Positions 23,899-31,718 are shown, counted from the stretch's first letter. The stretch: DNA of 36,776 nucleotides from Catenulispora pinisilvae (GCF_015356865.1 NZ_JAAFZA010000095.1:1-36776); one strand, 5' to 3'. The notes: generated by a model not told the origin, from the letters alone. Made by a program: numbers and translations.

Positions 23899-23928
23899 AC
23901 TCTAAGCAAACATCGGATCTATCGTCAA
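23899..23928 (-). promoter_or_regulatory. Promoter and operator of the fucose/lactate operon
   Basis: On the minus strand, TTGACG (23923-23928) and TAGAGT (23899-23904) are spaced by 18 bp. The spacer contains GATCCGATG (23911-23919), an 8-of-9 copy of the operator found in the opposite promoter. The start codon at 23890 lies only 9 bp past the -10 element, so the transcript is leaderless or nearly so. Confidence 0.65.
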
Positions 23929-24025
23929 GAGATTCAAGATCGTTCTCATTCCCCGGGACCGGGGTCGGCCTGCCGATTCCGGAAGTGGATCTCGTAAAGC
24001 CCCGTAACGATTGAGTTCCATGGGC

Positions 24026-24054
24026 TTTACAGACCTCGCAAGCGGGGCTATACA
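24026..24054 (+). promoter_or_regulatory. Promoter of the sugar ABC transporter operon
   Basis: TTTACA (24026-24031) and TATACA (24049-24054) are separated by exactly 17 bp, close to the sigma-70/HrdB consensus and rare in this GC-rich DNA. The transporter start codon is 73 bp downstream of the -10 element. Confidence 0.75.
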
Positions 24055-24061
24055 TCGGATG
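24053..24061 (+). promoter_or_regulatory. Operator CATCGGATG overlapping the -10 element
   Basis: CATC-G-GATG is a 9-bp palindrome with a single central base. It overlaps the end of the TATACA box and the expected transcription start, a typical repressor position. A near-identical copy (CATCGGATC, 23911-23919) sits in the divergent promoter. The FadR-type regulator at 28773-29468 is the obvious candidate ligand-responsive repressor. Confidence 0.6.
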
Positions 24062-24127
24062 AATGAATGGCACGTGACACAGACCACACCCACCCTCCCC
24101 CGCACACCCTCACCAGCGAGGACGGAC

Positions 24128-25168
24128 ATGAGGCTGCACCGTACGTCGAGAACAGTTCTGGCCCTCACGGCCGTCGCGGCACTCGGCCTGAGCGCCGCCG
24201 CCTGCGGCCGGGGCGGTTCCAAGTCCGGCTCCGGCGACAAGAAGATAGGCATCGACTTCCCGCGGTCGGACTCCGACTTCTGGAACAGCTACGCGAAGTA
24301 CGTCAACGCCGACGTCAAGTCCGGCAGTATCAATGCCCTGCCACCGACGAACTCCAACAACCAGACCGACGTCCTGGTCTCCAACGTGAGCACGCTCACC
24401 GGCCAGGGCGCGAAGGTCATCCTGATCGCCCCGCAGGACACCGGCGCGATCGCCAGCACCCTGGAGAACCTGGCGAGCAAGCACATCCCGGTGATCAGCG
24501 TGGACACCCGGCCGGACAAGGGCCAGGTCTACATGGTCGTGCGGGCGGACAACCAGGCGTACGGCACCAAGGCGTGCCAGTTCCTCGGCGGCAAGCTCAA
24601 GGGCACCGGCACCGTCGTGGAATTCGAGGGCGACCTGACCTCGATCAACGGCCGCGACCGGTCCCAGGCCTTCGGCGACTGCATGAGCAAGAACTACCCG
24701 AACATCAAGGTGGAGGCCGAGCCGACCAACTGGGAGGGCGACGTCGCGGCGTCCAAGCTCCAGGACGCGCTCAACGCCGGCACCATCAACGGCATCTACA
24801 TGCAGGCCGGCGGCGTGTTCCTGGCCCCGACGCTCGCGCTGCTCCAGCAAAAGCACCTGCTGGTGCCGCCGACCGACCCCAAGCACATCACGATCATCTC
24901 CAACGACGGCATCCCGGCGGAGTTCCAGGCCATCAAGGCCGGGCAGATCGACGCCACGATCTCCCAGCCGGCCGACCTGTACGCCAAATACGGGCTCTTC
25001 TACGCCCAGGCCGCCGCCGAGGGCAAGACCTTCTCCCCCGGCCCGACCGACCACGGCTCGACCATCATCAAGATCCCCAACGGGCTGGAGGACCAGCTGC
25101 CCGCCCCGCTGGTGACCGCGGCCAACGTGGACGACCCGTCGTTGTGGGCCAACCAGTTGGGCAAGTGA
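24128..25168 (+). CDS. Sugar ABC transporter substrate-binding lipoprotein (CUT2 type)
   Basis: A 346-residue periplasmic-binding-protein type I fold (RbsB-like) lipoprotein. A signal peptide ends in LSAAAC, with the Cys at about 27 as the lipidation site, followed by a Gly/Ser/Lys linker. The core begins KKIGIDFPRSDSDFWNSY and contains VILIAPQDTGAIASTLENL, IPVISVDTRP, GRDRSQAFGDCM and ISNDGIPAEFQAIKAGQIDATISQ, typical of sugar-binding members. It should capture the sugar outside the membrane for the permease downstream; L-fucose is inferred from the divergent catabolic operon. GAGG precedes the ATG at 24128. It is the first gene of a three-gene transport operon. Confidence 0.9.
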   Translation: MRLHRTSRTVLALTAVAALGLSAAACGRGGSKSGSGDKKIGIDFPRSDSDFWNSYAKYVNADVKSGSINALPPTNSNNQTDVLVSNVSTLTGQGAKVILIAPQDTGAIASTLENLASKHIPVISVDTRPDKGQVYMVVRADNQAYGTKACQFLGGKLKGTGTVVEFEGDLTSINGRDRSQAFGDCMSKNYPNIKVEAEPTNWEGDVAASKLQDALNAGTINGIYMQAGGVFLAPTLALLQQKHLLVPPTDPKHITIISNDGIPAEFQAIKAGQIDATISQPADLYAKYGLFYAQAAAEGKTFSPGPTDHGSTIIKIPNGLEDQLPAPLVTAANVDDPSLWANQLGK

Positions 25169-25175
25169 TCCACCG

Positions 25176-26789
25176 ATGACGACGCAAGACCTGGGGGCGG
25201 CCGGCGCCACCGGCCGCCCCGTCGGCGGGGTCGCCACGGCGATCGCCGTCTCCAAGAGCTTCGGCGCCACCCGCGCGCTGATAGACGTCGACATCTCCGT
25301 CGCCCCAGGCGAGGCGCACGCCCTGGTCGGCCGCAACGGCGCCGGCAAGTCCACGCTGGTATCGCTGCTGACCGGGCTGGCCCGGCCGGACGGCGGGCAG
25401 ATCCTGTTCGACGGCCACGACGCGCCGCCGCTGTCCGACCGCGCGGCCTGGCAGTCCCGGGTCGCGTGCGTGTATCAGAAATCGACGATCATCCCCACGC
25501 TGTCGGTGGCCGAGAACCTGTTCCTGAACCGGCAGTCGGACGGGCTGCGCCGGATCAGCTGGCGGGCGCTGCGGGCCCGCGCCGCCGACCTGCTGGCCGA
25601 GTACGAGATCGACGTGGACCCGAGCGCCGCGGCCTCGACGCTGGCCGTGGACCAGCGGCAGGTGCTGGAGATCGCCCGGGCGCTGTCGTTCGGGGCGAAG
25701 TTCATCATCCTCGACGAGCCCACCGCGCAGCTGGACGGCGCGAAGATCGCCGGACTCTTCGACCGGTTGCGGCGGCTCCAGGACTCGGGCGTCGCGTTCC
25801 TGTTCATCTCGCACCACCTGGCCGAGGTGTACGAGGTCTGCCAGACCGTGACGGTCTACCGGGACGCCCGGCACATCCTCACCGCGCCGGTGGCCGGACT
25901 CGACAAGGACGCCCTGATCGAGGCCATGACCGGCGAGGACCGGTCGGAGCGGGCCGAGTTCGCGGTCGCGGAGTACACCCCGAAGGCCGAGGCGAAGCCC
26001 GCGCTGGAGATCAGGGACCTGAGTCTGGCCGGTGTGTACGAGGACTTCTCGGTCACGGTCGGCGAAGGCGAGATCGTCGGCCTGGCCGGCGCGGGCGGCT
26101 CCGGCGTGGTGGCGCTCGGCGAGACGGTCGCCGGACTGCACCGGCCCAGCGGCGGCAGCGTGACAGTGGCCGGGCGCAAGGTGCGGACCGGGAGTGTCCC
26201 GGACGCGCTGCGCGCCGGGCTCGGCTTCGTCCCGGAAGACCGGCACGCGCAAGGCGTGGTCCCGATGCGGCCGATCGCCGAGAACATCACGCTCACCGCG
26301 ATGGACCGGTTGGCCCGGCACGGATTCTTCACCGGCGATTCGCTGCGGCGGGCCGGCAGTGCCCTGATGGAGCGGCTGGACGTGAAGGCCGAAGGCCCGG
26401 ACCAGCCGGTCGGCGCGCTGTCCGGCGGGAACCAGCAGAAGGTGGTGATGGGCCGCGCACTGGCCAATTCGCCCAAGGCGCTGGTCCTGATCCGGCCGAC
26501 CGCCGGAGTGGACGTGAAGTCGAAGGAGTCGCTGCTCGGAACCGTGCGGCAGGCCGCGGACGACGGCTGCGGGGCCCTGTTGGTCTCCGACGAGGTGGAC
26601 GACCTGCGCATCGCGCACCGGGTGGTGGTGATGTTCAAGGGCGCGGTCGTGGCGGAGTTCCCGAGCGGCTGGAGCGATGCCGAACTCATCGCGGCGGTGG
26701 AAGGACTGAGCGGGACCGGCACCGACGACCCGCTGATCGCAGAACGCGAACAGCAGAACATCGCGAACGAAAGGCCCGGCCATGAGTGA
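25176..26789 (+). CDS. Sugar ABC transporter ATP-binding protein (two NBDs)
   Basis: A 537-residue fused double ATPase of the RbsA/MglA type. NBD1 has Walker A GRNGAGKST (52-60), a degenerate signature (LAVDQRQVLEIARAL) and an intact Walker B FIILDEPTAQLD. NBD2 has a modified P-loop (GLAGAGGSG) and an intact signature LSGGNQQ (415-421), but its Walker B reads LVLIRPTAGVD, with Ile and Arg at 439-440 replacing the Asp-Glu. Each composite site therefore mixes good and poor elements, as I recall for this subfamily. It energises import by the permease whose gene overlaps it by 8 bp. The ATG at 25176 follows the lipoprotein stop by 7 bp. Confidence 0.92.
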   Translation: MTTQDLGAAGATGRPVGGVATAIAVSKSFGATRALIDVDISVAPGEAHALVGRNGAGKSTLVSLLTGLARPDGGQILFDGHDAPPLSDRAAWQSRVACVYQKSTIIPTLSVAENLFLNRQSDGLRRISWRALRARAADLLAEYEIDVDPSAAASTLAVDQRQVLEIARALSFGAKFIILDEPTAQLDGAKIAGLFDRLRRLQDSGVAFLFISHHLAEVYEVCQTVTVYRDARHILTAPVAGLDKDALIEAMTGEDRSERAEFAVAEYTPKAEAKPALEIRDLSLAGVYEDFSVTVGEGEIVGLAGAGGSGVVALGETVAGLHRPSGGSVTVAGRKVRTGSVPDALRAGLGFVPEDRHAQGVVPMRPIAENITLTAMDRLARHGFFTGDSLRRAGSALMERLDVKAEGPDQPVGALSGGNQQKVVMGRALANSPKALVLIRPTAGVDVKSKESLLGTVRQAADDGCGALLVSDEVDDLRIAHRVVVMFKGAVVAEFPSGWSDAELIAAVEGLSGTGTDDPLIAEREQQNIANERPGHE

Positions 26790-27819
26790 GGCCACGACTA
26801 TGTCCGATGCGGCCTCGGCCCCGCCGGCCGATCCGGCGGCTCGGTCCCGCCGGATCAGCACCCGCTGGCTGCGCGAGTTCTCGCTGCTGCCGGCGATGGC
26901 GCTGCTGATCCTGATCGGCTTCATCGAGTCGCCGAACTTCCTGACCTCGGACAACTTCCTGGCGATGCTCCAGCAGTCGACCGAGCTCAGCGTCCTGGTC
27001 CTGGCCGAGGCGCTGATCCTGATCAGCGGCCGGATGGACCTGTCGCTGGAGTCGACGGTGACGCTGGCCCCGGTGATCGCGCTGTGGCTGGTGCTGCCGA
27101 CGTCCGGGAACCGCTTCAACGGGCTCGGGTTCGGCGTCGAGTGGCTGGCGATCCCGATATGCCTGTTGGTGGGAGCCGCGATCGGGGCGGTGAACGGGTT
27201 CCTGATCCTGAAGATGAATCTCAACGGGTTCGTCGTCACGCTCGGGATGCTGACCATGCTGCACGGGCTGGTGATCGTGATCGACGGCGGGCAGACCATC
27301 TTCACCCTCCCGCCGTCGTTCGCCTACATCGGCAACGCCGAGTGGGGTGGCCTGCCGGCGTCGGTCTGGGTCTGCGGAGTCCTGTTCGCCGTCGGCATCG
27401 CGGCCCTGGGCTGGTACCGCCACGGCCGGTCGCTGTACGCGATCGGCGGCAACCCGGGCGCCGCGCGCGCCGCCGGGATCCGGGTGGAGCGCACGGTCTG
27501 GATCGTGCTGATCATCGGTTCGATGCTGGCGGCGTTCGCCGGCATGCTCTACACCGGCCGCCTCGGTTCGGCCTCGGCCAGCCAGGGCACCGGCAAGATC
27601 TTCGAGGTCTTCGCCGCCACGGTGATCGGCGGCGTGAGCATGAACGGCGGCCGCGGCTCGCTGTTCGGCGCCCTCACCGGGGTGCTGACGCTGAAGCTGA
27701 TCGAGAACGTGCTGACGTTCGGGCACGTTTCGGCGCAGGACATCGAGTTCTTCAACGGTGTGGTGATCCTGGTGGCACTGATCGTCTCGCGCTACACCTC
27801 CGGCGCCGCGCAAGACTAG
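26782..27819 (+). CDS. Sugar ABC transporter permease (CUT2/BPD_transp_2)
   Basis: A 345-residue RbsC-like integral membrane protein with about eight to ten hydrophobic helices after a 40-residue polar N-terminus. Characteristic stretches are LVLAEALILISGRMDLSLES (helix with conserved Asp), AAIGAVNGFLILKMNLNGFVVTLGMLT, YAIGGNPGAARAAGI (the coupling loop to the ATPase) and FEVFAATVIGGVSMNGGRGS. It probably works as a homodimer with the double ATPase. The ATG at 26782 lies inside the end of the ATPase gene (8-bp overlap, ATGAGTGA). A hairpin that converges on the hydrolase gene begins at the stop codon. Confidence 0.92.
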   Translation: MSEATTMSDAASAPPADPAARSRRISTRWLREFSLLPAMALLILIGFIESPNFLTSDNFLAMLQQSTELSVLVLAEALILISGRMDLSLESTVTLAPVIALWLVLPTSGNRFNGLGFGVEWLAIPICLLVGAAIGAVNGFLILKMNLNGFVVTLGMLTMLHGLVIVIDGGQTIFTLPPSFAYIGNAEWGGLPASVWVCGVLFAVGIAALGWYRHGRSLYAIGGNPGAARAAGIRVERTVWIVLIIGSMLAAFAGMLYTGRLGSASASQGTGKIFEVFAATVIGGVSMNGGRGSLFGALTGVLTLKLIENVLTFGHVSAQDIEFFNGVVILVALIVSRYTSGAAQD

Positions 27820-27884
27820 ACGGGGTGTGAGGCGGGGTGGGGCGACAGTCGTTGTTAAGGCAGCCCCGCCTCGTCCACCCCGTC
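27819..27884. terminator. Long imperfect inverted repeat between convergent genes
   Basis: The arms 27819-27827 plus 27829-27837 (GACGGGGTG, GAGGCGGGG) pair with 27876-27884 plus 27864-27872 (CACCCCGTC, CCCCGCCTC), with one 1-versus-3-nt internal bulge and a 26-nt loop. The right arm is embedded in the last codons of the alpha/beta hydrolase gene. It probably terminates both the transporter operon and the converging gene. Confidence 0.65.
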
Positions 27885-28745
27885 CGCAGCGCCCACCACA
27901 TCCACCAGGAAATCCCGCACCTCACGCAGCAACGTGTCGGGGGCGTCGGCGAACAGGTCGTGGGCGACATCCGGAAGGGTGACCAGCCGCCCCTTCGCGG
28001 GCAGGGCCTCGGCGGTGGCGGCGATCGCCTCGGCGGTCACGAAGGGGTCGAGCTCGCCGAGGATCACCAGCGTCGGGACGGCGACGGCGCGCAGTTCCGG
28101 GGTCAGGTCCAGGATCTCGTACTGCGGGGTGAAGTGAGCGTCGATCTGCGGACTGAACCATTGCGCCGCACGGACGGCGGCCAGGGCGGGGCTCGGCTCC
28201 CGTCGTGCCATCAGAGGTAGACACAAGCGCTGCATCTCTTCCACCGCCTCGGCGCTGGGCTGGTAGTGAGCGCGCAGCCATGCCTGTTCCGCGGCGGCTC
28301 CTGCCAACGCTCCCATCCGGCGCGCGATCTCCTCGGGCGAGGGCACCTTGGGCGTCATCGACGCGACGATCAGGCCGCCGGTCTGCCGCGGATGCCTGGC
28401 GGCGTGGCGGATCGCCACCCAGCCGCCGAAGGAGATGCCGTACACGACCGGCCGGTCCAGGCCCAGTTCGTCGATGATCGCGGCGACGTCGTCGGCCCAG
28501 GTGTCCAGTTCCCACTTGTCCGGCGTGCTGGGGTCGCTCAGACCGTGCCCCCGCTGATCCGGCACGACCACGTCGGCGACATCGGCGAGCGCCGAGAGCA
28601 TCAGCCGCTGCCCGGAGCCGTCGATGCCCGGGCCGCCGTGCAGGCACACCAGTGCCCTGCCGCTGCCGGGCGGACGCCCCGCGGCGCTGTGCACGGTCAC
28701 GTAGATGCCGGTGCCGTCCACCTGGATCGTGTGCGCGGTCTCCAT
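27855..28745 (-). CDS. Alpha/beta hydrolase (candidate lactonase of the fucose pathway)
   Basis: A 296-residue alpha/beta-hydrolase. Oxyanion-hole motif HGGPG (36-40), DQRGHGLSDP, nucleophile elbow GISFGG with Ser105, acid in GELDPF, and catalytic His in VAHDLF. The sequence resembles enol-lactone hydrolases and proline iminopeptidase-like members; the actual substrate cannot be read from sequence. Its gene lies 27 bp after the FadR-type regulator in the same direction, next to the sugar transporter. The fucose route needs a lactonase after the 1-dehydrogenase, and no amidohydrolase-type fuconolactonase is present in the window, so this protein could fill the step. It may instead be an unrelated esterase. 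An in-frame GTG one codon upstream is an alternative start. Confidence 0.8.
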   Translation of the reverse strand: METAHTIQVDGTGIYVTVHSAAGRPPGSGRALVCLHGGPGIDGSGQRLMLSALADVADVVVPDQRGHGLSDPSTPDKWELDTWADDVAAIIDELGLDRPVVYGISFGGWVAIRHAARHPRQTGGLIVASMTPKVPSPEEIARRMGALAGAAAEQAWLRAHYQPSAEAVEEMQRLCLPLMARREPSPALAAVRAAQWFSPQIDAHFTPQYEILDLTPELRAVAVPTLVILGELDPFVTAEAIAATAEALPAKGRLVTLPDVAHDLFADAPDTLLREVRDFLVDVVGAADGVDEAGLP

Positions 28746-28772
28746 CACTGCCCCGATGCTGATGCCGTCACC

Positions 28773-29468
28773 TCATTCCTGCTCCGACCGCTTCTCGCTC
28801 AACGTCTTGCGCAGCCACTGCTCGATGCTGACGATGTGGATCGTCGCCCACGCCCGCGCGCCCTCGGAGTCCCGCTCGGCCAGCGCGTCCAGGATCGCAG
28901 TGTGCTCCATCAGGGTGCGGGTCAGCGCGCCCTCCTGGGTCAGCCCGCGCCAGACCCGGGCGCGCGTCGTCGGCCCGGACAGGCTGTCCAGCAGCGATCC
29001 GAGCACCACGTTCCGCGAGCAGGCCGCGATCCGGCTGTGGAACTCCAGGTCGTTGCGCACCAGGTCCTCGACGGTCGGCGCGTTGCCGATCAGTGCCAGA
29101 TGTCCGCGCAGGTCGGCCACCTCCTCGTCGGTGATGCGCTGCGCGGCCATGGCGGTGGCGGCCGGCTCCAGGATGCGGCGGACCTCCAGGAACTCCAGGA
29201 CCGTGTCGTCGCGGTGGAAGTCGACGACGAAGCTCATCGCCTCCAGCAGGCGGGCCGGCTCCAGGCTGGTGACGTAGGTGCCGTCGCCCTGGCGCACGTC
29301 CAGGACGTGGATCAGCGACAGGGCCCGGACCGCCTCGCGCAGCGAGCTGCGGGACAGCCCCAGCTCGGCGGCCAGGTCGGCCTCCTTGGGGAGGCGATCG
29401 CCGGGCCGGAGCCGACCCTTGATGATCATCTCTTTGATCTTCTCGATCGCCTCGTCAGTCACCGCCAT
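28773..29468 (-). CDS. GntR/FadR-family transcriptional regulator (FCD domain)
   Basis: A 231-residue repressor-type regulator. The N-terminal winged helix (1-70: MIIKGRLRPGDRLPKEADLA, then LGLSRSSLREAVRALSLIHV and GDGTYV) is followed by a helical FCD ligand-binding domain (about 85-215) with metal-site residues in NDLEFHSRIA and EHTAILDAL. FadR-subfamily members sense sugar acids or organic acids. Its position beside the transporter, and the duplicated CATCGGAT operator in the divergent promoter region, make it the likely regulator of fucose and lactate utilisation; this is inference. The effector could be L-fuconate, 2-keto-3-deoxy-L-fuconate or lactate. The ATG at 29468 is the start; no copy of the operator is seen upstream of its own gene. 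Confidence 0.9.
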   Translation of the reverse strand: MAVTDEAIEKIKEMIIKGRLRPGDRLPKEADLAAELGLSRSSLREAVRALSLIHVLDVRQGDGTYVTSLEPARLLEAMSFVVDFHRDDTVLEFLEVRRILEPAATAMAAQRITDEEVADLRGHLALIGNAPTVEDLVRNDLEFHSRIAACSRNVVLGSLLDSLSGPTTRARVWRGLTQEGALTRTLMEHTAILDALAERDSEGARAWATIHIVSIEQWLRKTLSEKRSEQE

Positions 29469-29563
29469 GCGGTCATTGTGCCAGCGTCGGGGCCCCATGG
29501 CGGGAGCGGACGGATAGGCAACCCTTACCGGGATCTGACACGGCGGCCGCCAAGATCGGGTAC

Positions 29564-30832
29564 GTGGATGTGTCGTTGCTGGGCGGCTGGCTGCCGTGGA
29601 CCCTGCGGGTGGCCACTGTGGCGCTGGTCGTCGTCGCGATCGGACGGCGGCGTCTGCGGGACCGCGGGTTCCTGCTCAAACGCCTGCCGATCGTGCTCGG
29701 GGTCTCGGTTCTGTTCGGCGTGTTGTGCGCGGTGCTGGTGCGGACGGCGCTGGGGATCTCCGATCCGCTGCCGTTCGGGCTGTGGTTCTGGCTCGCGGTC
29801 TTCGCGCTGGCGATCGGCCTGGCGGTCGCCTGCTGGCGCGGGTCGCGCTGGTGGCAGCGGACGGCCGCGCCGGTGGCGATGCTGCTGGCGGTGCTCACCG
29901 CCGGCGACGCGCTGGACATCAGCCTCGGGTACTACCCGACGCTGGCCGACATGTACGGCGAGCTGACCGACCAGGCGCTGCCGCAGCAGGTCAGCCTGGC
30001 GCAGCTGGGCACCATCCACGGCAACACCAAGACCGGCCGGATCGTCGAGGTGCAGATCCCGGACACCGCCAGTGGCTTCCAGCACCGCAGCGAGTACGTC
30101 TACCTCCCCCCGGCCTGGTTCCGCTCCACGCACCGTCCCAAGCTCCCGGTGGTGGAGATGATCGGCGGCGAGTACGCGGTCCCGGACAACTGGATCCGCT
30201 CCGGCAACGCCATCAAGACCGCCGACGCCTACGCCGCCGCGCATCACGGCTTCGCCCCGGTACTGGTCTTCGTGGACGCCACCGGCGGCTTCAAGGTGGA
30301 CACCGAGTGTGTGGACGGCCCGGCCGGCCGGGCCATGGACCACCTGGTGAAGGACATCCCGCCCTACGTGGAGAAGACCTTCGGCACCGCGACGATCCCC
30401 GGCAAGTGGGCGGTCGCGGGCTGGTCGATGGGCGGCACCTGCGCCATCACCCTGGCCCTGACCCACCCCGCGGTCTTCGGCCACTTCCTCGACATCAGCG
30501 GCGACCTCGGACCCAATAAGGGCGACAAGAACTCCACCATCGCCACCCTCTACGGCGGCAACGCGGCCGAATTCGCCGCCGACGATCCGATGACCATCCT
30601 GGGCAAGCGCAAGAAGTGGCCCAAGGGCTTCTCCGGCATGTTCGCCGTCGGCAACCAGGAGTCGGCGCAGCCCAAGCACGCGCAGCAGCTGTCCGGCGCG
30701 CTGAAGAAGGACCACATCCCGAACCAGATCTGGACCGGCGACGGGAAGCACTCGTGGGTGTTCGCTCAGGCGGCGTTCGCGCAGGAGTTGCCGTGGCTGG
30801 CCAAGGCGGTTCAGGTGCCGGGGGCGAAGTAG
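29564..30832 (+). CDS. Membrane-anchored esterase (alpha/beta hydrolase, antigen-85/esterase D-like)
   Basis: A 422-residue protein with four N-terminal hydrophobic helices (WTLRVATVALVVVAIG, VLGVSVLFGVLCAVLV, FGLWFWLAVFALAIGLAVAC, VAMLLAVLTAG), then an extracytoplasmic hydrolase domain from about 140. The domain contains SEYVYLPPAWF, the nucleophile elbow GWSMGG, and a late His in GDGKHSWVF. This arrangement is common in actinobacteria (putative esterase family); none of the signature substrates such as trehalose mycolates can be assigned. GTG 29564 is taken as start (VDVSLLGG), and it diverges from the regulator gene 95 bp away, an interval with no operator visible. Confidence 0.82.
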   Translation: MDVSLLGGWLPWTLRVATVALVVVAIGRRRLRDRGFLLKRLPIVLGVSVLFGVLCAVLVRTALGISDPLPFGLWFWLAVFALAIGLAVACWRGSRWWQRTAAPVAMLLAVLTAGDALDISLGYYPTLADMYGELTDQALPQQVSLAQLGTIHGNTKTGRIVEVQIPDTASGFQHRSEYVYLPPAWFRSTHRPKLPVVEMIGGEYAVPDNWIRSGNAIKTADAYAAAHHGFAPVLVFVDATGGFKVDTECVDGPAGRAMDHLVKDIPPYVEKTFGTATIPGKWAVAGWSMGGTCAITLALTHPAVFGHFLDISGDLGPNKGDKNSTIATLYGGNAAEFAADDPMTILGKRKKWPKGFSGMFAVGNQESAQPKHAQQLSGALKKDHIPNQIWTGDGKHSWVFAQAAFAQELPWLAKAVQVPGAK

Positions 30833-30850
30833 GGCTTGTGGTCGCCGAGG

Positions 30851-30892
30851 CCCGGTAGCCACGACCCGGTAGCCGCGACCTGGTGGCCGCGG
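30851..30892. repeat. Three tandem 14-nt repeats
   Basis: CCCGGTAGCCACGA, CCCGGTAGCCGCGA and CCTGGTGGCCGCGG lie end to end in the 102-bp gap between the esterase and the haemoglobin-fusion gene. They differ at one to four positions. No function is evident. Confidence 0.7.
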
Positions 30893-30934
30893 AGGATCGG
30901 CCCGGATCAGGAGCCGCCATGGAAAACTGATCGC

Positions 30935-31657
30935 ATGACCGTCGAGTACATCCGCTACCGCATCCCCGCCGAGCGCGCCGCCGGGTTCGAGGCCGCCTAC
31001 GCCGACGCGGCCGAGGAGCTGGCCGCCGCACCGGAATGCGTCGCCTACGAGCTGACCCGTGGCGTCGACGAACCCGAGCAGTACGTCTTCCGCACCACCT
31101 GGACCTCGCCGAAGACCCAGAACGAGGACCACCTCAAGGGCTACGAAGGCGACGTCACCGACCGGCGACGCTACGAGAACACCGCCGTGCGCGGCGACGG
31201 CGGCTCGGTGCCGAGCCTGTACGACTGGATCGGCGGCGATGAGGCCCTGCAACGCTTGACCGAGGCGTTCTACCGCGAAGTCCTCAAGGACGATCTGCTC
31301 TACCCGTTGTTCGCCGGCATGGACCCGGGGCACCCGAAGCACGTCGCGATCTGGCTCGGCGAGGTCTTCGGCGGCCCGAGCGCCTACACCGACGAGCACG
31401 GCGGCTACGCGCACATGATCCGGCGCCACCTCGGCCGCGGCATCCAGGAGAAGCAGCGCCGGCGCTGGGTCGGCCTGCTGATGGACGCCGCCGACGAGGT
31501 CGGGCTCCCGGACGACCCCGAGTTCCGCGCCGCCTTCGTCAGCTACATCGAGTGGGGCACGCGGCTGGCCGTCATCAACTCCCGGCCCGGCGTGAAGGAG
31601 TACGACGCACCGATGCCGAAGTGGAACTGGGGCGGGCACCCTCCGTACCGCGGGTGA
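30935..31657 (+). CDS. ABM monooxygenase domain fused to group II truncated haemoglobin
   Basis: A 240-residue cytoplasmic fusion. Residues 1-85 form an antibiotic-biosynthesis-monooxygenase-like ferredoxin fold (EYIRYRIPAERAAGFEAAY, then FRTTWTSPKTQNEDHLKG). Residues 93-225 form a group II truncated haemoglobin: SLYDWIGGDEAL helix A, Tyr113 at B10 in AFYREVL, DDLLYPLFAGMD, VFGGPSAYTDEHGGY, proximal His165 at F8 in MIRRHLGRGI, and Trp178 at G8 in RRRW. All heme-binding hallmarks are present. Chimeras of this kind have been described in Streptomyces avermitilis and Frankia, with oxygen-dependent oxidation of quinol-like compounds; the physiological role is open. The ATG at 30935 fixes the ABM start. 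Confidence 0.9.
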   Translation: MTVEYIRYRIPAERAAGFEAAYADAAEELAAAPECVAYELTRGVDEPEQYVFRTTWTSPKTQNEDHLKGYEGDVTDRRRYENTAVRGDGGSVPSLYDWIGGDEALQRLTEAFYREVLKDDLLYPLFAGMDPGHPKHVAIWLGEVFGGPSAYTDEHGGYAHMIRRHLGRGIQEKQRRRWVGLLMDAADEVGLPDDPEFRAAFVSYIEWGTRLAVINSRPGVKEYDAPMPKWNWGGHPPYRG

Positions 31658-31718
31658 GCGGCCGGGGGAACCCGCCCCGGTAGGGGGACGCGGACTCCTT
31701 CGCGGACTAGCTAGCGGA

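Noticed and set aside
29469-29563. Autoregulatory operator upstream of the FadR-type regulator
   Set aside because: I looked for CATCSGATG-like sequences between the regulator and esterase starts and found none.
30586-30594. A GATCCGATG identical to one fucose-type operator copy
   Set aside because: It lies inside the esterase coding sequence (codons for DDPM), far from any promoter, so it is probably chance.
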